Below are positions 8,303-17,957 of a stretch of DNA of 64,000 nt, piece after piece. Within the stretch, counting starts at the first letter, position 1. Each line of letters starts with the position of its first letter. The notes beneath the pieces are model-generated. The model saw only the letters and a list, made by a program, of their open reading frames with translations. It was not told the origin of the DNA and did not search any database. The position numbers and the translations under genes are program-made. Where the stretch lies: assembly GCF_000196015.1 (NCBI RefSeq), contig NC_007974.2, positions 2,480,001 through 2,544,000 on the forward strand, given 5' to 3'. This DNA is from Cupriavidus metallidurans CH34. Its GTDB lineage: Bacteria; Pseudomonadota; Gammaproteobacteria; Burkholderiales; Burkholderiaceae.

Positions 8303-10123
8303 TCAGAGACCTATTGCCACCTTCGCGGCGATGGCGATCTGGTAGAGAATGGAAAAAACGTCCTTGGCAAACTGCATCGTCTTGAAGTCCACCTTGGGCA
8401 GGATCATGATCTGGTCTCCCGGCATCACGGTATCGTCCTGGCGCGCATCGACAAACGTACCGTCAAGATGGGCGATGATGACGCGTGAGCTGTCAGCGTT
8501 CTGCGTGTATCCACCTGCCTGCTGAATGTAACGCTGGACATTGGCACCAGGTTTGAACACGAACGAGTTCGGGAACAGGACTTCACCGCCAATCAACACG
8601 AGATCGTTGCGAGTGGGGATCCTCAGTCGGTCACCGTTCTCCAGCAGCAGGGCGCTGCGTTCCTCGCCATGGCCGATGACTGCTTGACCGGAGGGATCAA
8701 TGTGGCGCGCGCGGTCCACCCATTGCAGAACCAGGGCAGCCTCGCGCTGGCGCAGCTGGGATTCCTCGTTAGTTCCGGAGCGTGCTGTAAGCACGCTGTT
8801 TTGCAACTGCGTGAGCGAGGTATCGAGCATCTTTGCCTGCCGATCCTTCACGCTTTGACGAAAGAGTTGCGTGCTCTCCGGCAGCGAGTTGGATGTCATC
8901 TCCACGCGACCCAGTAGGTCGCCCAGCTTGGTGCCATAAGGCACGACATACTCCTGTGGACCCAGGTGCTCGCCTTCCACCCGAACCGTAATCGTGCCGG
9001 GCCGCTTGTCGGCTGTGAACTCGACGAGATCGCCATTCATCAGGGTGACGTCTGGTGTCTTGCTTAGCGGATAGTACTCAACGTGCTGCACCGTTCCCGA
9101 TCCACGCGTGACGCGCACGTTGGTAGAGGTGGCGTCCGGCCGCGCAGCGGCTGCGATCTGGGCCAGCGTGGTGGTACCGTTGAATTCAAAACGCCTGGCG
9201 CTCGCTGCCAGGCCGCCGACCATCACTGTGTTCTTCCGCTGACCAACGAAGATCACGTCGCCATCTGTCAGGGGCGTACTCGGCAGGTCGCCATTCAACA
9301 AGAAGCGATAGAGATCGACGTTGTAGCGTACTGTGGCCCCGCGCTTGACCTGGATATCCAGGAAGGAACCCCGGTCCGGATCTACGCCACCGGCCATGTC
9401 CAGATAGCGCAGCACATTGTCGTTCCCCGTTCCTTCGTACATGCCGGGATGGCGGACGAAGCCGGAGACCAGCACGCGAACGGGCTGCGCCGAGGCAAGA
9501 CTCGCGTAGATGGAAACATTACTACTGAAGACCTTGCGCAGCGCACCGGTAACCGCCGCTTGCAGGTCGCGGTTGTGAATGCCAGCTACACGCATTGGTC
9601 CACAATGAGGCAGGAAGATCATGCCCTGCGAATCGACAGTAAGCACGCTGTCAAAATCGAACCCGCCCCAGATCCTGACGCGCACGCCGTCACCGATGGC
9701 AACAGCGTAGTCAGGATTGAAGGTGGATGGCGCGCTGCGGGCGAATGCGCCGGTGAATAGCTGAGTGCCGAAGACCTCGCTCTTCTGGTTGGCGTCGTAG
9801 TCGCCCAGCCGCTGCGCAGGGATATATGCCTGCGCACCGATATTCGGCAACGGCGGCTGGATCTGCCCGGTACCCGGCAAAGGCGTGCCGCCCGTAATCA
9901 TCGGAGATTGCAGGCCAGAGATACTCGGTTGGCCGCTTTGCCAGGCAGGTGCTGCCGCGCCTTGGCCAGTGGCGACGTCAGTCGAGGGACTGCTATCCGA
10001 GCTGGACGTTAGTCCGAGCAGTGCGTTGGGTAGCATGGATAGCGGAACGTTGGGCGTCTGCGCGTGCACTGCCCATGAGAAGAGCAGAGATGCGGCGACG
10101 AGGCAGCAGGCAATTCGTTTCAT
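8303..10123 (-). CDS. kpsD: Capsule polysaccharide export protein, KpsD/Wza-like (SLBB)
   Basis: A 606-residue protein with a Sec signal peptide (residues 1-21, ending VHA/Q), a Ser/Pro/Gly-rich stretch (about 25-100), a Poly_export domain (about 138-215, from YAVAIGDGVRVRIWGG), several SLBB domains (VRVLVSGFVRHPGMYEG and, near the C terminus, IGGEVLFPNSFVFKPG) and a terminal amphipathic segment. These features fit the periplasmic/outer-membrane translocon of ABC-dependent capsules. It is slightly longer than E. coli KpsD. The gene begins 10 bases after kpsE. The partner set (KpsMTE) is immediately upstream. Confidence 0.88.
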   Translation of the reverse strand: MKRIACCLVAASLLFSWAVHAQTPNVPLSMLPNALLGLTSSSDSSPSTDVATGQGAAAPAWQSGQPSISGLQSPMITGGTPLPGTGQIQPPLPNIGAQAYIPAQRLGDYDANQKSEVFGTQLFTGAFARSAPSTFNPDYAVAIGDGVRVRIWGGFDFDSVLTVDSQGMIFLPHCGPMRVAGIHNRDLQAAVTGALRKVFSSNVSIYASLASAQPVRVLVSGFVRHPGMYEGTGNDNVLRYLDMAGGVDPDRGSFLDIQVKRGATVRYNVDLYRFLLNGDLPSTPLTDGDVIFVGQRKNTVMVGGLAASARRFEFNGTTTLAQIAAAARPDATSTNVRVTRGSGTVQHVEYYPLSKTPDVTLMNGDLVEFTADKRPGTITVRVEGEHLGPQEYVVPYGTKLGDLLGRVEMTSNSLPESTQLFRQSVKDRQAKMLDTSLTQLQNSVLTARSGTNEESQLRQREAALVLQWVDRARHIDPSGQAVIGHGEERSALLLENGDRLRIPTRNDLVLIGGEVLFPNSFVFKPGANVQRYIQQAGGYTQNADSSRVIIAHLDGTFVDARQDDTVMPGDQIMILPKVDFKTMQFAKDVFSILYQIAIAAKVAIGL

Positions 10124-10133
10124 ATCAGGTCAG

Positions 10134-11240
10134 TCAATCGCGATGGTCGCGAATGATGGCGACAAGCAGGTGCAGGACCCCTGTTAGCATTGCGGCGGCC
10201 AGCAGAGAGAGAAGGATGTTGTAGATGCGCCGCGGCTCGAGGGGATATACCGGCAGGTTGGCCGACTGCAGGACTGCAACAGATTTGATCTTTCGGGTCG
10301 ACTCCACGCGCGCTGTCTCAAGTGCCACCAATGCCGTCTTGTACATATCGTCGGCCAACGCAGCCTCGGCCTCCAGGCGGCCCTGCTCTTCTGCCACGGC
10401 GTTAAGCCCACCACCACGCTTGGCGGCCACGCGCTGGCGTTCGGCTTGCAGTTGGGATTTCACCGCGGCAATCTGGCTGTCGAGTTGCACAATGTCCGGC
10501 GCAGCGGGAGTCAGGTAGCCAGCCAACGCGGCGCGCTTGGTCATCAGGTCAGAGAGTTCGGCGTCCAGTCGACTCGCGATTGCCGAGATACTTTCCACCG
10601 CGTTACCGGGTGACACCAGGCCATGTGCATCCTGATAGGCCAGAACGGCCTTGCGCGCCGCGACCATGCGGACACCCAGCGCCGAGACTTGCTGCTCGAT
10701 GTAAGAGACCTGGTCATGCGCGGTCTTGTGATCCAGCGCATTCATATACTTCTCGCCCTCGGTCACCATCATCTGCGCGATCGCACGCGCCATTTCCGGG
10801 CTATAGGCCTGTGCGGTGATCGACAGCACTTGTGCATAGTCGTCGTAGGTGACCTCGATGCGGGAAAGGTAGTAGCGCTGAAATCGCTCGTCTGGCGCGT
10901 CCTTGGACCATAGCCGCGAGAGCAAATCGCGGCGTCGGTCGCTGAAGTGTTCGCGCAGATGCAAGTCCTTGTCCAACAGCTTCATCATATCGATGGAAAG
11001 CAGGTGGTCACGCAGCAGGAGCAGATCGCGGTTGCCGCCGGAGCCGGCCAGGATCGAGATCAGATCGGCGGAGCTTTGCTGTATGGCGTTGGTCTTCTGA
11101 AGGTAAATGTGGGCCTCCGAGACATAGCGGTCCGAGGCGATCACGCCCCAGTACAGCCCAGAGATCAGACTGAACAATACGAAGGCGGCTAGAAGAGGGG
11201 AGCGGCGGGCCGCGGTGGCAACGCCGGACAACGTTTTCAT
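10134..11240 (-). CDS. kpsE: Capsule export inner-membrane adaptor KpsE
   Basis: The 368-residue product has an N-terminal membrane segment (about residues 13-35), a long periplasmic helical region with coiled-coil character (about 130-310) and a second membrane segment near the C terminus (IYNILLSLLAAAMLTGVLHLL). This is the layout of polysaccharide copolymerase proteins of the KpsE/BexC type, which link the KpsMT transporter to the outer-membrane channel. I chose the ATG at 11240 because it overlaps the kpsT stop as ATGA and because the upstream extension of the frame has no protein-like character. Confidence 0.9.
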   Translation of the reverse strand: MKTLSGVATAARRSPLLAAFVLFSLISGLYWGVIASDRYVSEAHIYLQKTNAIQQSSADLISILAGSGGNRDLLLLRDHLLSIDMMKLLDKDLHLREHFSDRRRDLLSRLWSKDAPDERFQRYYLSRIEVTYDDYAQVLSITAQAYSPEMARAIAQMMVTEGEKYMNALDHKTAHDQVSYIEQQVSALGVRMVAARKAVLAYQDAHGLVSPGNAVESISAIASRLDAELSDLMTKRAALAGYLTPAAPDIVQLDSQIAAVKSQLQAERQRVAAKRGGGLNAVAEEQGRLEAEAALADDMYKTALVALETARVESTRKIKSVAVLQSANLPVYPLEPRRIYNILLSLLAAAMLTGVLHLLVAIIRDHRD

Positions 11241-11902
11241 GCGTTTATACTTTTCTTGTACTCGGAGAGGGCATCTGCAATGTCGTCGAACCAGTAGGCG
11301 GCGCCATTGCTCATAAGGATTCCCTTCTCGCAAAAATTTTTGAGCGTTCCCTCGTCGTGGCTGACCATGATCAGCCCCGCGGAAGCAATGAGATCCTCAA
11401 ATGCCTTCTTCGACTTTTTCTTGAATTTCTCATCGCCGACCGCGATGAGCTCGTCGACGAGGTAGGTGTCGAATCGGAAAGCCAGTGATAGAGCGAAGGC
11501 AAGCCGCGAGCGCATCCCGGACGAGTATGTTTTCATTGGCGCGAAGAAGTAATCGCCCAACTCGGAGAAAACATGCACGAAGTTCGTGCGCTCAGCGATC
11601 TCCTGGTCCGGCACGCCGTGGATGCGAAACACGAAGCGAGCGTTCTGTTCTCCGGAGAGCGCACCTTGGAAGCCTCCGTTCAGCCCAAGGGTCCATGAAA
11701 GCTTGCCGTCGCGGCGAACCTGGCCGCGGCTCGGATGATCCATCCCGCCGATCAGGTTAAGAAGGGTTGACTTGCCTGCACCGTTGCGACCAATCAAGCC
11801 GACACGATCGCCCTGGCGGATACAGAGGTTGATATCCCGGAGCACCCAGTTGCGACTGTGATGGCCGCTGTAGCGCTTCCAGACCTGTCGTAGCTCGATC
11901 AT
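11237..11902 (-). CDS. kpsT: Capsule ABC transporter ATP-binding protein KpsT
   Basis: The 221-residue ATPase has Walker A GRNGAGKST (residues 38-46), the signature YSSGM (126-130), Walker B with the catalytic pair Asp150-Glu151 and the switch His182. The short length and the IELRQVWKRY N terminus are typical of KpsT/BexA. It powers transfer of lipid-linked capsule polymer across the inner membrane together with KpsM. Its start overlaps the kpsM stop by four bases and its stop overlaps the kpsE start by four bases, so the three proteins are made in coupled fashion. Confidence 0.95.
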   Translation of the reverse strand: MIELRQVWKRYSGHHSRNWVLRDINLCIRQGDRVGLIGRNGAGKSTLLNLIGGMDHPSRGQVRRDGKLSWTLGLNGGFQGALSGEQNARFVFRIHGVPDQEIAERTNFVHVFSELGDYFFAPMKTYSSGMRSRLAFALSLAFRFDTYLVDELIAVGDEKFKKKSKKAFEDLIASAGLIMVSHDEGTLKNFCEKGILMSNGAAYWFDDIADALSEYKKSINA

Positions 11903-12687
11903 CGCGACTCCAGTGCTCGCCGAAATCGGACGTGTAGCAGCAGGCCAAAAGTCACCAACGCAGCCGATATCAGGCTTAGGTAGGAAATGCTGATCCCCTC
12001 GTACGCGTGATAGGCCGGGAAGTATCCAATCCGCATGATCTCAAGCGCATGGACGATGGGGTTGTAGAGGAGCCAGCTTCTGTATGGCTCGGGCACGATG
12101 AAGATGGGGTACATCACGCCGGAGATGTAGAACAACCACATTGAGACGATCTTCGCGATCTGTCCGATCTCCGGAACGATCGTGCTAGCCGCAGAAAGGA
12201 TGAGCGAGATTCCGGTTGAGAAAGCCCACAGCAAGAAAAAGCCAAGCATGACCAGCATCGGGTTCGTCGGCTCCACGTCCATGCCATAGAGCCAACATGC
12301 CAGGATCAGTACGCCGCTGACGATGAAATACACAAAGGCTTCGAGCAAGGACCGCACCAACACCACGTCGAATGCCTTTACCTGCCTGTAGTGAAAAAGG
12401 GCCCGATTCGATGTCACGGCGTCGATACCGCGCAGGGCGATACGACGGAACATGTAGTACGGAAGAATGCCGAGTCCGATAAAAAGCGGTGGGTTCGCGC
12501 CGGGGATCAGGCGATGCTGCAAGATGCCGTGCAGGATCATCAGAAAGGCGATGTGCTCGGCGGATTCCAGCAAGATCCAGAGCGAGCCCGCCCGCTCAAG
12601 CGATACACGCGTCACAGCTTCGCGCAAGAAAAGCGCGCGCCAGACTGTGAGCGTGACACGCAGCGGTGCGGGGATGGTCAGCGTCAT
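11899..12687 (-). CDS. kpsM: Capsule ABC transporter permease KpsM
   Basis: The 262-residue membrane protein has six predicted membrane segments and the ABC-2 type fold (for example YFIVSGVLILACWLYGM, MLGFFLLWAFSTGISLILSA, WLFYISGVMYPIFIVPE). The PYRSWLLYNPIVHALEIMR segment is typical of the KpsM/BexB group. I chose the ATG at 12687, preceded by GAGGT at seven bases, because it gives the usual family length; an open frame extends 86 codons further upstream without protein-like character. It is first in the minus-strand capsule operon, so the promoter must lie in the divergent region before kdsA. Confidence 0.93.
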   Translation of the reverse strand: MTLTIPAPLRVTLTVWRALFLREAVTRVSLERAGSLWILLESAEHIAFLMILHGILQHRLIPGANPPLFIGLGILPYYMFRRIALRGIDAVTSNRALFHYRQVKAFDVVLVRSLLEAFVYFIVSGVLILACWLYGMDVEPTNPMLVMLGFFLLWAFSTGISLILSAASTIVPEIGQIAKIVSMWLFYISGVMYPIFIVPEPYRSWLLYNPIVHALEIMRIGYFPAYHAYEGISISYLSLISAALVTFGLLLHVRFRRALESR

Positions 12688-12948
12688 CACCGACCTCGCG
12701 AGAAAATGAAGACCGTCCGTCTTGGAGGATCCGAGAAGAAAAGCAGAACAGCCATGGTCTTGCGTGGTGAAATTCGTACAGCCCACCTGCCAGACCGACA
12801 CCTGCACGGAGCAGGCAATCCCGAGGACGACAGCGGTACCTGAAGTTGTTGATCGAGAAGAACGCTGCCGGGCACACTCAACGCCGCCAAGGTCGTGAAA
12901 GCCAACCGTTTCCCTGTGGTTGAACGCCGAGAGGCGGCCGGACATTTA

Positions 12949-12968
12949 TCGGAACATTAGCGTTCCGG
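12949..12968. promoter_or_regulatory. Inverted repeat in capsule promoter region
   Basis: The arms CGGAAC and GTTCCG are perfect inverted copies separated by six bases, and the outer bases extend the left arm to TCGGAAC. The half-site TCGGAA is the same as in the palindromes at 84-99 and 20219-20232, though the spacing differs. It may be a regulator site for the capsule operons. Confidence 0.4.
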
Positions 12969-13147
12969 CGCGCAGCACGCATTGAGAAGCATCCGAAGAT
13001 CATGCGGAAGACTCCCAATCGCAGCAGGGGGGGACAGACACTCCTTACGCGCTCGAACCGTGCCCGACTGTGGACAAGGTGGATTCAGAGTTGGCGCGCA
13101 GGGGATTGGGAAGTTTCAGGGAATCTGGAGGACTTGCACTTCCTAGA

Positions 13148-13163
13148 ATACGGTCAACCGTAT
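13148..13163. promoter_or_regulatory. Palindrome upstream of kdsA
   Basis: The arms ATACGGT and ACCGTAT flank a CA dinucleotide, giving seven-base perfect arms. It lies about 105 bases before the kdsA start. It could be an operator for the plus-strand capsule operon; no regulator can be assigned. Confidence 0.4.
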
Positions 13164-13193
13164 ATTCCAAGACAGCCAATCACGATCCAGTAG

Positions 13194-14107
<914 letters not shown>

Positions 14108-14108
<1 letters not shown>

Positions 14109-14851
14109 TGACACGGCAGGATGGCGAGAGCGTTGTCATCGTCATTCCCGCGCGCTACGGATCGACGCGCTTGCCTGGCAAGCCGTTGCTGGATATTGCC
14201 GGCAAACCGATGATTCAGCACGTCTATGAGCGTGCACGTTTGGTGCGCGGCGTAAATGCCGTGGTGGTTGCCACGGATGACTCGCGCATCGAGTCGGCGG
14301 TTCTGGCATTCGGCGGGAGCTGTCTGATGACGTCCGCCGGGCACCAGTCGGGAACTGACCGCCTTTGCGAAGTCATGCGCATGGTGCACGCGGACCTCTA
14401 CATCAACTTGCAGGGTGACGAGCCGCTGGTGCGTCCAACGGACATCGAACTGCTGGCGAACCTGATGATCGCCGATCCGACCTCCGACGTAGGCACGCTT
14501 TGCCATGAGTTCTCGCTGGAGGAAGCCCGCGACGAAAATGCCGTGAAGGTGGTGATGTCGAACGAAGGTGATGCGCTGTACTTCAGTCGCTCATTGATCC
14601 CCTACCCGCGCGATGGCGCCTTTGCGCGCTACTACAAGCATTCGGGTGTCTACGCTTTTCGGAGAAGGGTGCTTGAGGTCTACGGGAGCATGCCCCAGCC
14701 GATGGCCGAACAAGCGGAGCGGTTGGAGCAATTGAGGCTGCTTGCGGCAGGCTTCCGCATACGGATGCAGGTGGTGCCTCCCATCGGAACTGGTGTCGAT
14801 ACTCCCGCTTGCCTGGAGCGTGTCCGGGCCATTCTTGATCCCGCTGTTTGA
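14108..14851 (+). CDS. kdsB: CMP-Kdo synthetase
   Basis: The 247-residue cytidylyltransferase activates Kdo with CTP to CMP-Kdo, the donor for the KpsC and KpsS linker enzymes. The N-terminal nucleotide-binding motif PARYGSTRLPGKPL (about residues 14-27), VVVATDDSRI and INLQGDEPLV are diagnostic. In E. coli capsule loci the equivalent gene is called kpsU. The start overlaps the kdsA stop by one base, which implies translational coupling. Confidence 0.95.
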
Positions 14852-14890
14852 CGGCAGCTGAAGATCTACAGACAAAAGGACAAACGGAAC

Positions 14891-15853
14891 ATGCCAGAGT
14901 CAATTTCTCTTGCAAAGCAAGTGGTAGCCACGGAAATCCGCGCGCTGGAGGCGATGAACGCACGCGTGAGCGAGGATTTTGGGCGCACCGTGAAGTGCAT
15001 CCTCAGCATGAAAGGCAGATTGGTCGTTGTCGGCATGGGGAAGTCCGGCCTGATTGGCCGGAAGATTGCGGCCACCATGGCGTCGACGGGCACCCCGGCT
15101 TTCTCCGTACACGCTGGCGAGGCCTTTCACGGCGACCTCGGCATGATTCGCCCGACTGACGTCGTGCTGATGATCTCCAACAGCGGCGAGACGGAGGAGT
15201 TGGTACGCTTGCTGCCGTTCCTCAGGCATCAGAACAACTACGTCATCGCCATGACCGGTAAGCCGGCGTCGACGCTGGGGAAGGCGGCAAATACGATTCT
15301 CGACATCAGCGTCGAGCGTGAGGCATGCAACAACAACCTGGCGCCAACCAGTTCCACGACGGCCGCGCTGGTTATGGGAGACGCGCTGGCTGTCGTGCTG
15401 GCCTCTAAACGCGGCTTTCAGCCGGAGGACTTCGCACGATTTCACCCGGGCGGCAGCCTCGGACGGCGCTTGCTTACGCGAGTAGCGGACGTCATGCATA
15501 AGGGTACGCTGCCCGTATGCACCGCACAGACGTCCTTCAAGGATGTGGTCCATGTCGTCAATCGGGGTCGTATGGGACTGGCCTTGGTCATGCAGGGAGA
15601 GCGCTTGCTCGGCATCATTACCGATGGCGATATTCGCCGCGGATTCGACACTGTGCATGACTATCGCTCCATCCTCGCGGAAGACCTGATGACTACAAGG
15701 CCAAAGGCAATCGCACCGGATGCGCGCGTTGGTGACGCGGAGGCGCTGTTGCGCCAGGAGAAGATTGGCGCATTGGTGGTGCAGGACATTGATGGCCGGG
15801 TCATTGGCATCTTCCAAATGCATGGAGCGGAAGAGGCGCCCGGCGTGCACTAG
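14891..15853 (+). CDS. kdsD: Arabinose-5-phosphate isomerase (SIS-CBS)
   Basis: The 320-residue enzyme converts ribulose 5-phosphate to arabinose 5-phosphate for KdsA. The N-terminal SIS domain carries VVVGMGKSGLIGRK, ISNSGETEEL and the FHPGGSLGRRLL linker. Two CBS domains follow (about 200-320), including GIITDGDIRRGFD. E. coli group 2 capsule loci hold the same gene as kpsF. An AAAGGA ribosome-binding site precedes the ATG. With KdsA and KdsB it gives three of the four steps to CMP-Kdo; no KdsC phosphatase gene is seen in the locus. Confidence 0.95.
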   Translation: MPESISLAKQVVATEIRALEAMNARVSEDFGRTVKCILSMKGRLVVVGMGKSGLIGRKIAATMASTGTPAFSVHAGEAFHGDLGMIRPTDVVLMISNSGETEELVRLLPFLRHQNNYVIAMTGKPASTLGKAANTILDISVEREACNNNLAPTSSTTAALVMGDALAVVLASKRGFQPEDFARFHPGGSLGRRLLTRVADVMHKGTLPVCTAQTSFKDVVHVVNRGRMGLALVMQGERLLGIITDGDIRRGFDTVHDYRSILAEDLMTTRPKAIAPDARVGDAEALLRQEKIGALVVQDIDGRVIGIFQMHGAEEAPGVH

Positions 15854-15903
15854 AGGATCGTATGTCGATGAACGCTTGATTCCAAGTTTCGCACAGGATT
15901 TGC

Positions 15904-17952
15904 ATGGTATTCGCGGTGGTCACTCCGGGCCTGTGGCGCACGCCCGGGCTTCGCAGGTTTTTTCACGAGGGCGTCGCCTTTCGCCCCCGGCAACATGTCG
16001 ATGCCGTGCTCGGCTGGGGCGATAAGCCATCCAGCATCAAGGCCCGCGCGTGGGCCGCACGGCGGCACTTGCCATTCCTGTCTGTGGAGGACGGCTTTCT
16101 GCGCTCCATTCATCCGGGACGGAGCAGACAGGGTCTTCTCTCGCTGGTGGTAGATGATCTGGGCATTTACTACGATGCTCACCATCCATCCCGCCTGGAA
16201 CAGTACATCGCGCAGGGCGACGCGTCGGCGGCCGAGCGGGATGCCGGAGCCCGGGCGATGCAGTTGGTGCTGCAGCACAGGCTTTCCAAGTACAACCACA
16301 TGGGTGAACTGCAGCTTCCCTCGAGCACGCCGGGCAAGCCGCGTGTGCTGGTCGTGGACCAAACGGAAGGCGATCTGTCTCTGTTACGCGGTGGTGCAAG
16401 CGCGGACACATTTGCACGAATGATCGCGGTCGCGCTTGCCGATCATCCGGCTGCCGAGATATGGATCAAGACCCATCCGGATGTTCTTTCCGGCAAGCGG
16501 CGCGGGCATTACGAGCAATGCCGGTTGGATAGCCGCGTCCACTTTCTGGCACAGGAATGCTGCCCTCTCTCTCTGCTCACGCAGATGGATCACGTCTACG
16601 TGGCCACTTCTCATATGGGATTCGAAGCATTGATGGTCGGTAAGCCGGTGACCTGTTTTGGCCTGCCCTGGTACGCGGGCTGGGGCCTCACTCATGACGT
16701 GCATCCGGAAGCGGCCCGCCTTGCACTGCGGCGCGGGGGCAAACGAAACGTAGTTGACCTCTTCGTCGCAGCCTACATCCAATATACGCGCTACATCCAT
16801 CCCGTCACGGGGGAGTCCGCGTCGATCTTCGATGTCATCAAATGGCTGGCCTGCAACAAGGCAATCGAGCAGGAAGGAAGGGCGCCTACATACTGCGTCG
16901 GCATGTCGCTTTGGAAGCGTGCTACGGTCATGCCCTTCCTCGCAGCGAGCACGATCAGGAGTCTGCGCCACCTCAGTCCGGACAAACTGAGCCGATTGCC
17001 TCAGGATTCGACGATCGCCCTCTGGGGCGATCGTCATGCTGGCTTGATAGCCCGCGCGCGGGCTCGCGGACTGACCGTTCTGCAGATGGAGGACGGGTTC
17101 GTGCGCTCCGCGGGGCTCGGCTCCGACCTCCATGCCCCGCTTTCGCTTGCTATTGATCCACATGGCGTTCACTACGACCCCAAGTCGGCCAGCAAGCTGG
17201 AACAGTTGCTCTCGACGAGCACGGTGAATCACGACGATGCCGCGCGTGGGCGGCGGATACGCGAGTCGCTCGTCCGCAATGGTATCGACAAATACAACCT
17301 TGACCACGCGACCACTCCAGTCCTGCCCGCACAAGCTCTAGGAAGACGAATCATCCTGGTGATCGGGCAAGTCGAGGACGACGCCTCGGTTCGGATCGGC
17401 TCTACTTTGGTGAAGGGCAACGATGCCCTTATTGCTGTGACACGCCGTGCAAATCCGGATGCGTGGCTGATCTACAAGAGCCATCCGGACGTCGAGGCTG
17501 GAAACCGCATTGGCTCGCTAAAGCCGGCCTCCGAGACATTGGCTGATCAGATCATCACTGAAGCTAGTCTGGGCGCCTGTTTGGTCCTGGCCGACGAGGT
17601 ACACGTCATGACGTCACTGTCCGGCTTTGAGGCCCTATTGCGAGGGAAAGTCGTGCATTGCTATGGCGCGCCGTTCTACGCCGGCTGGGGCCTGACCACG
17701 GATCACTTTCCCTTGCCACGGAGGCAGCGGCGCCTGACGTTGGACGAGCTGGTGTTTGTCGCGCTGTGCTTGTATCCGCGCTACCGCTTGCCGGGTGTGG
17801 AAGGATTCTGCTCGGTGGAGGACGTTGTCGACTGGCTTGCGAAACGCAAGGGCGCAAGGCGCGGGCGGACAGGCGAGTCCTGGCTGGTCAGGCAAGGGCG
17901 CAAGGCTGGCCATCTGGCCCACTCCGTCCTGCAGCATGCCAGGTACGTCTAA
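15904..17952 (+). CDS. kpsC: Beta-Kdo dual transferase KpsC
   Basis: The 682-residue protein has two homologous modules, each with an EDGF motif (Glu62-Phe65 and Glu396-Phe399) and a late SGFEALLRGKVVHCYGAPFYAGWG-type segment (the first copy reads MGFEALMVGKPVTC). KpsC proteins carry two retaining beta-Kdo transferase modules that extend the Kdo linker on lyso-phosphatidylglycerol started by KpsS, on the cytosolic face of the inner membrane. An AGGA site lies seven bases before the ATG. The length matches the family. Confidence 0.95.
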   Translation: MVFAVVTPGLWRTPGLRRFFHEGVAFRPRQHVDAVLGWGDKPSSIKARAWAARRHLPFLSVEDGFLRSIHPGRSRQGLLSLVVDDLGIYYDAHHPSRLEQYIAQGDASAAERDAGARAMQLVLQHRLSKYNHMGELQLPSSTPGKPRVLVVDQTEGDLSLLRGGASADTFARMIAVALADHPAAEIWIKTHPDVLSGKRRGHYEQCRLDSRVHFLAQECCPLSLLTQMDHVYVATSHMGFEALMVGKPVTCFGLPWYAGWGLTHDVHPEAARLALRRGGKRNVVDLFVAAYIQYTRYIHPVTGESASIFDVIKWLACNKAIEQEGRAPTYCVGMSLWKRATVMPFLAASTIRSLRHLSPDKLSRLPQDSTIALWGDRHAGLIARARARGLTVLQMEDGFVRSAGLGSDLHAPLSLAIDPHGVHYDPKSASKLEQLLSTSTVNHDDAARGRRIRESLVRNGIDKYNLDHATTPVLPAQALGRRIILVIGQVEDDASVRIGSTLVKGNDALIAVTRRANPDAWLIYKSHPDVEAGNRIGSLKPASETLADQIITEASLGACLVLADEVHVMTSLSGFEALLRGKVVHCYGAPFYAGWGLTTDHFPLPRRQRRLTLDELVFVALCLYPRYRLPGVEGFCSVEDVVDWLAKRKGARRGRTGESWLVRQGRKAGHLAHSVLQHARYV

Positions 17953-17957
17953 TTTCA

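Noticed and set aside
13002..13193. 63-codon frame in the capsule promoter region
   Set aside because: No ribosome-binding site and it runs through the palindrome at 13148; composition is not protein-like.
14900..15850. 316-codon frame antisense to kdsD
   Set aside because: kdsD has clear SIS and CBS motifs on the plus strand; the antisense frame is an artefact of GC-rich third positions.
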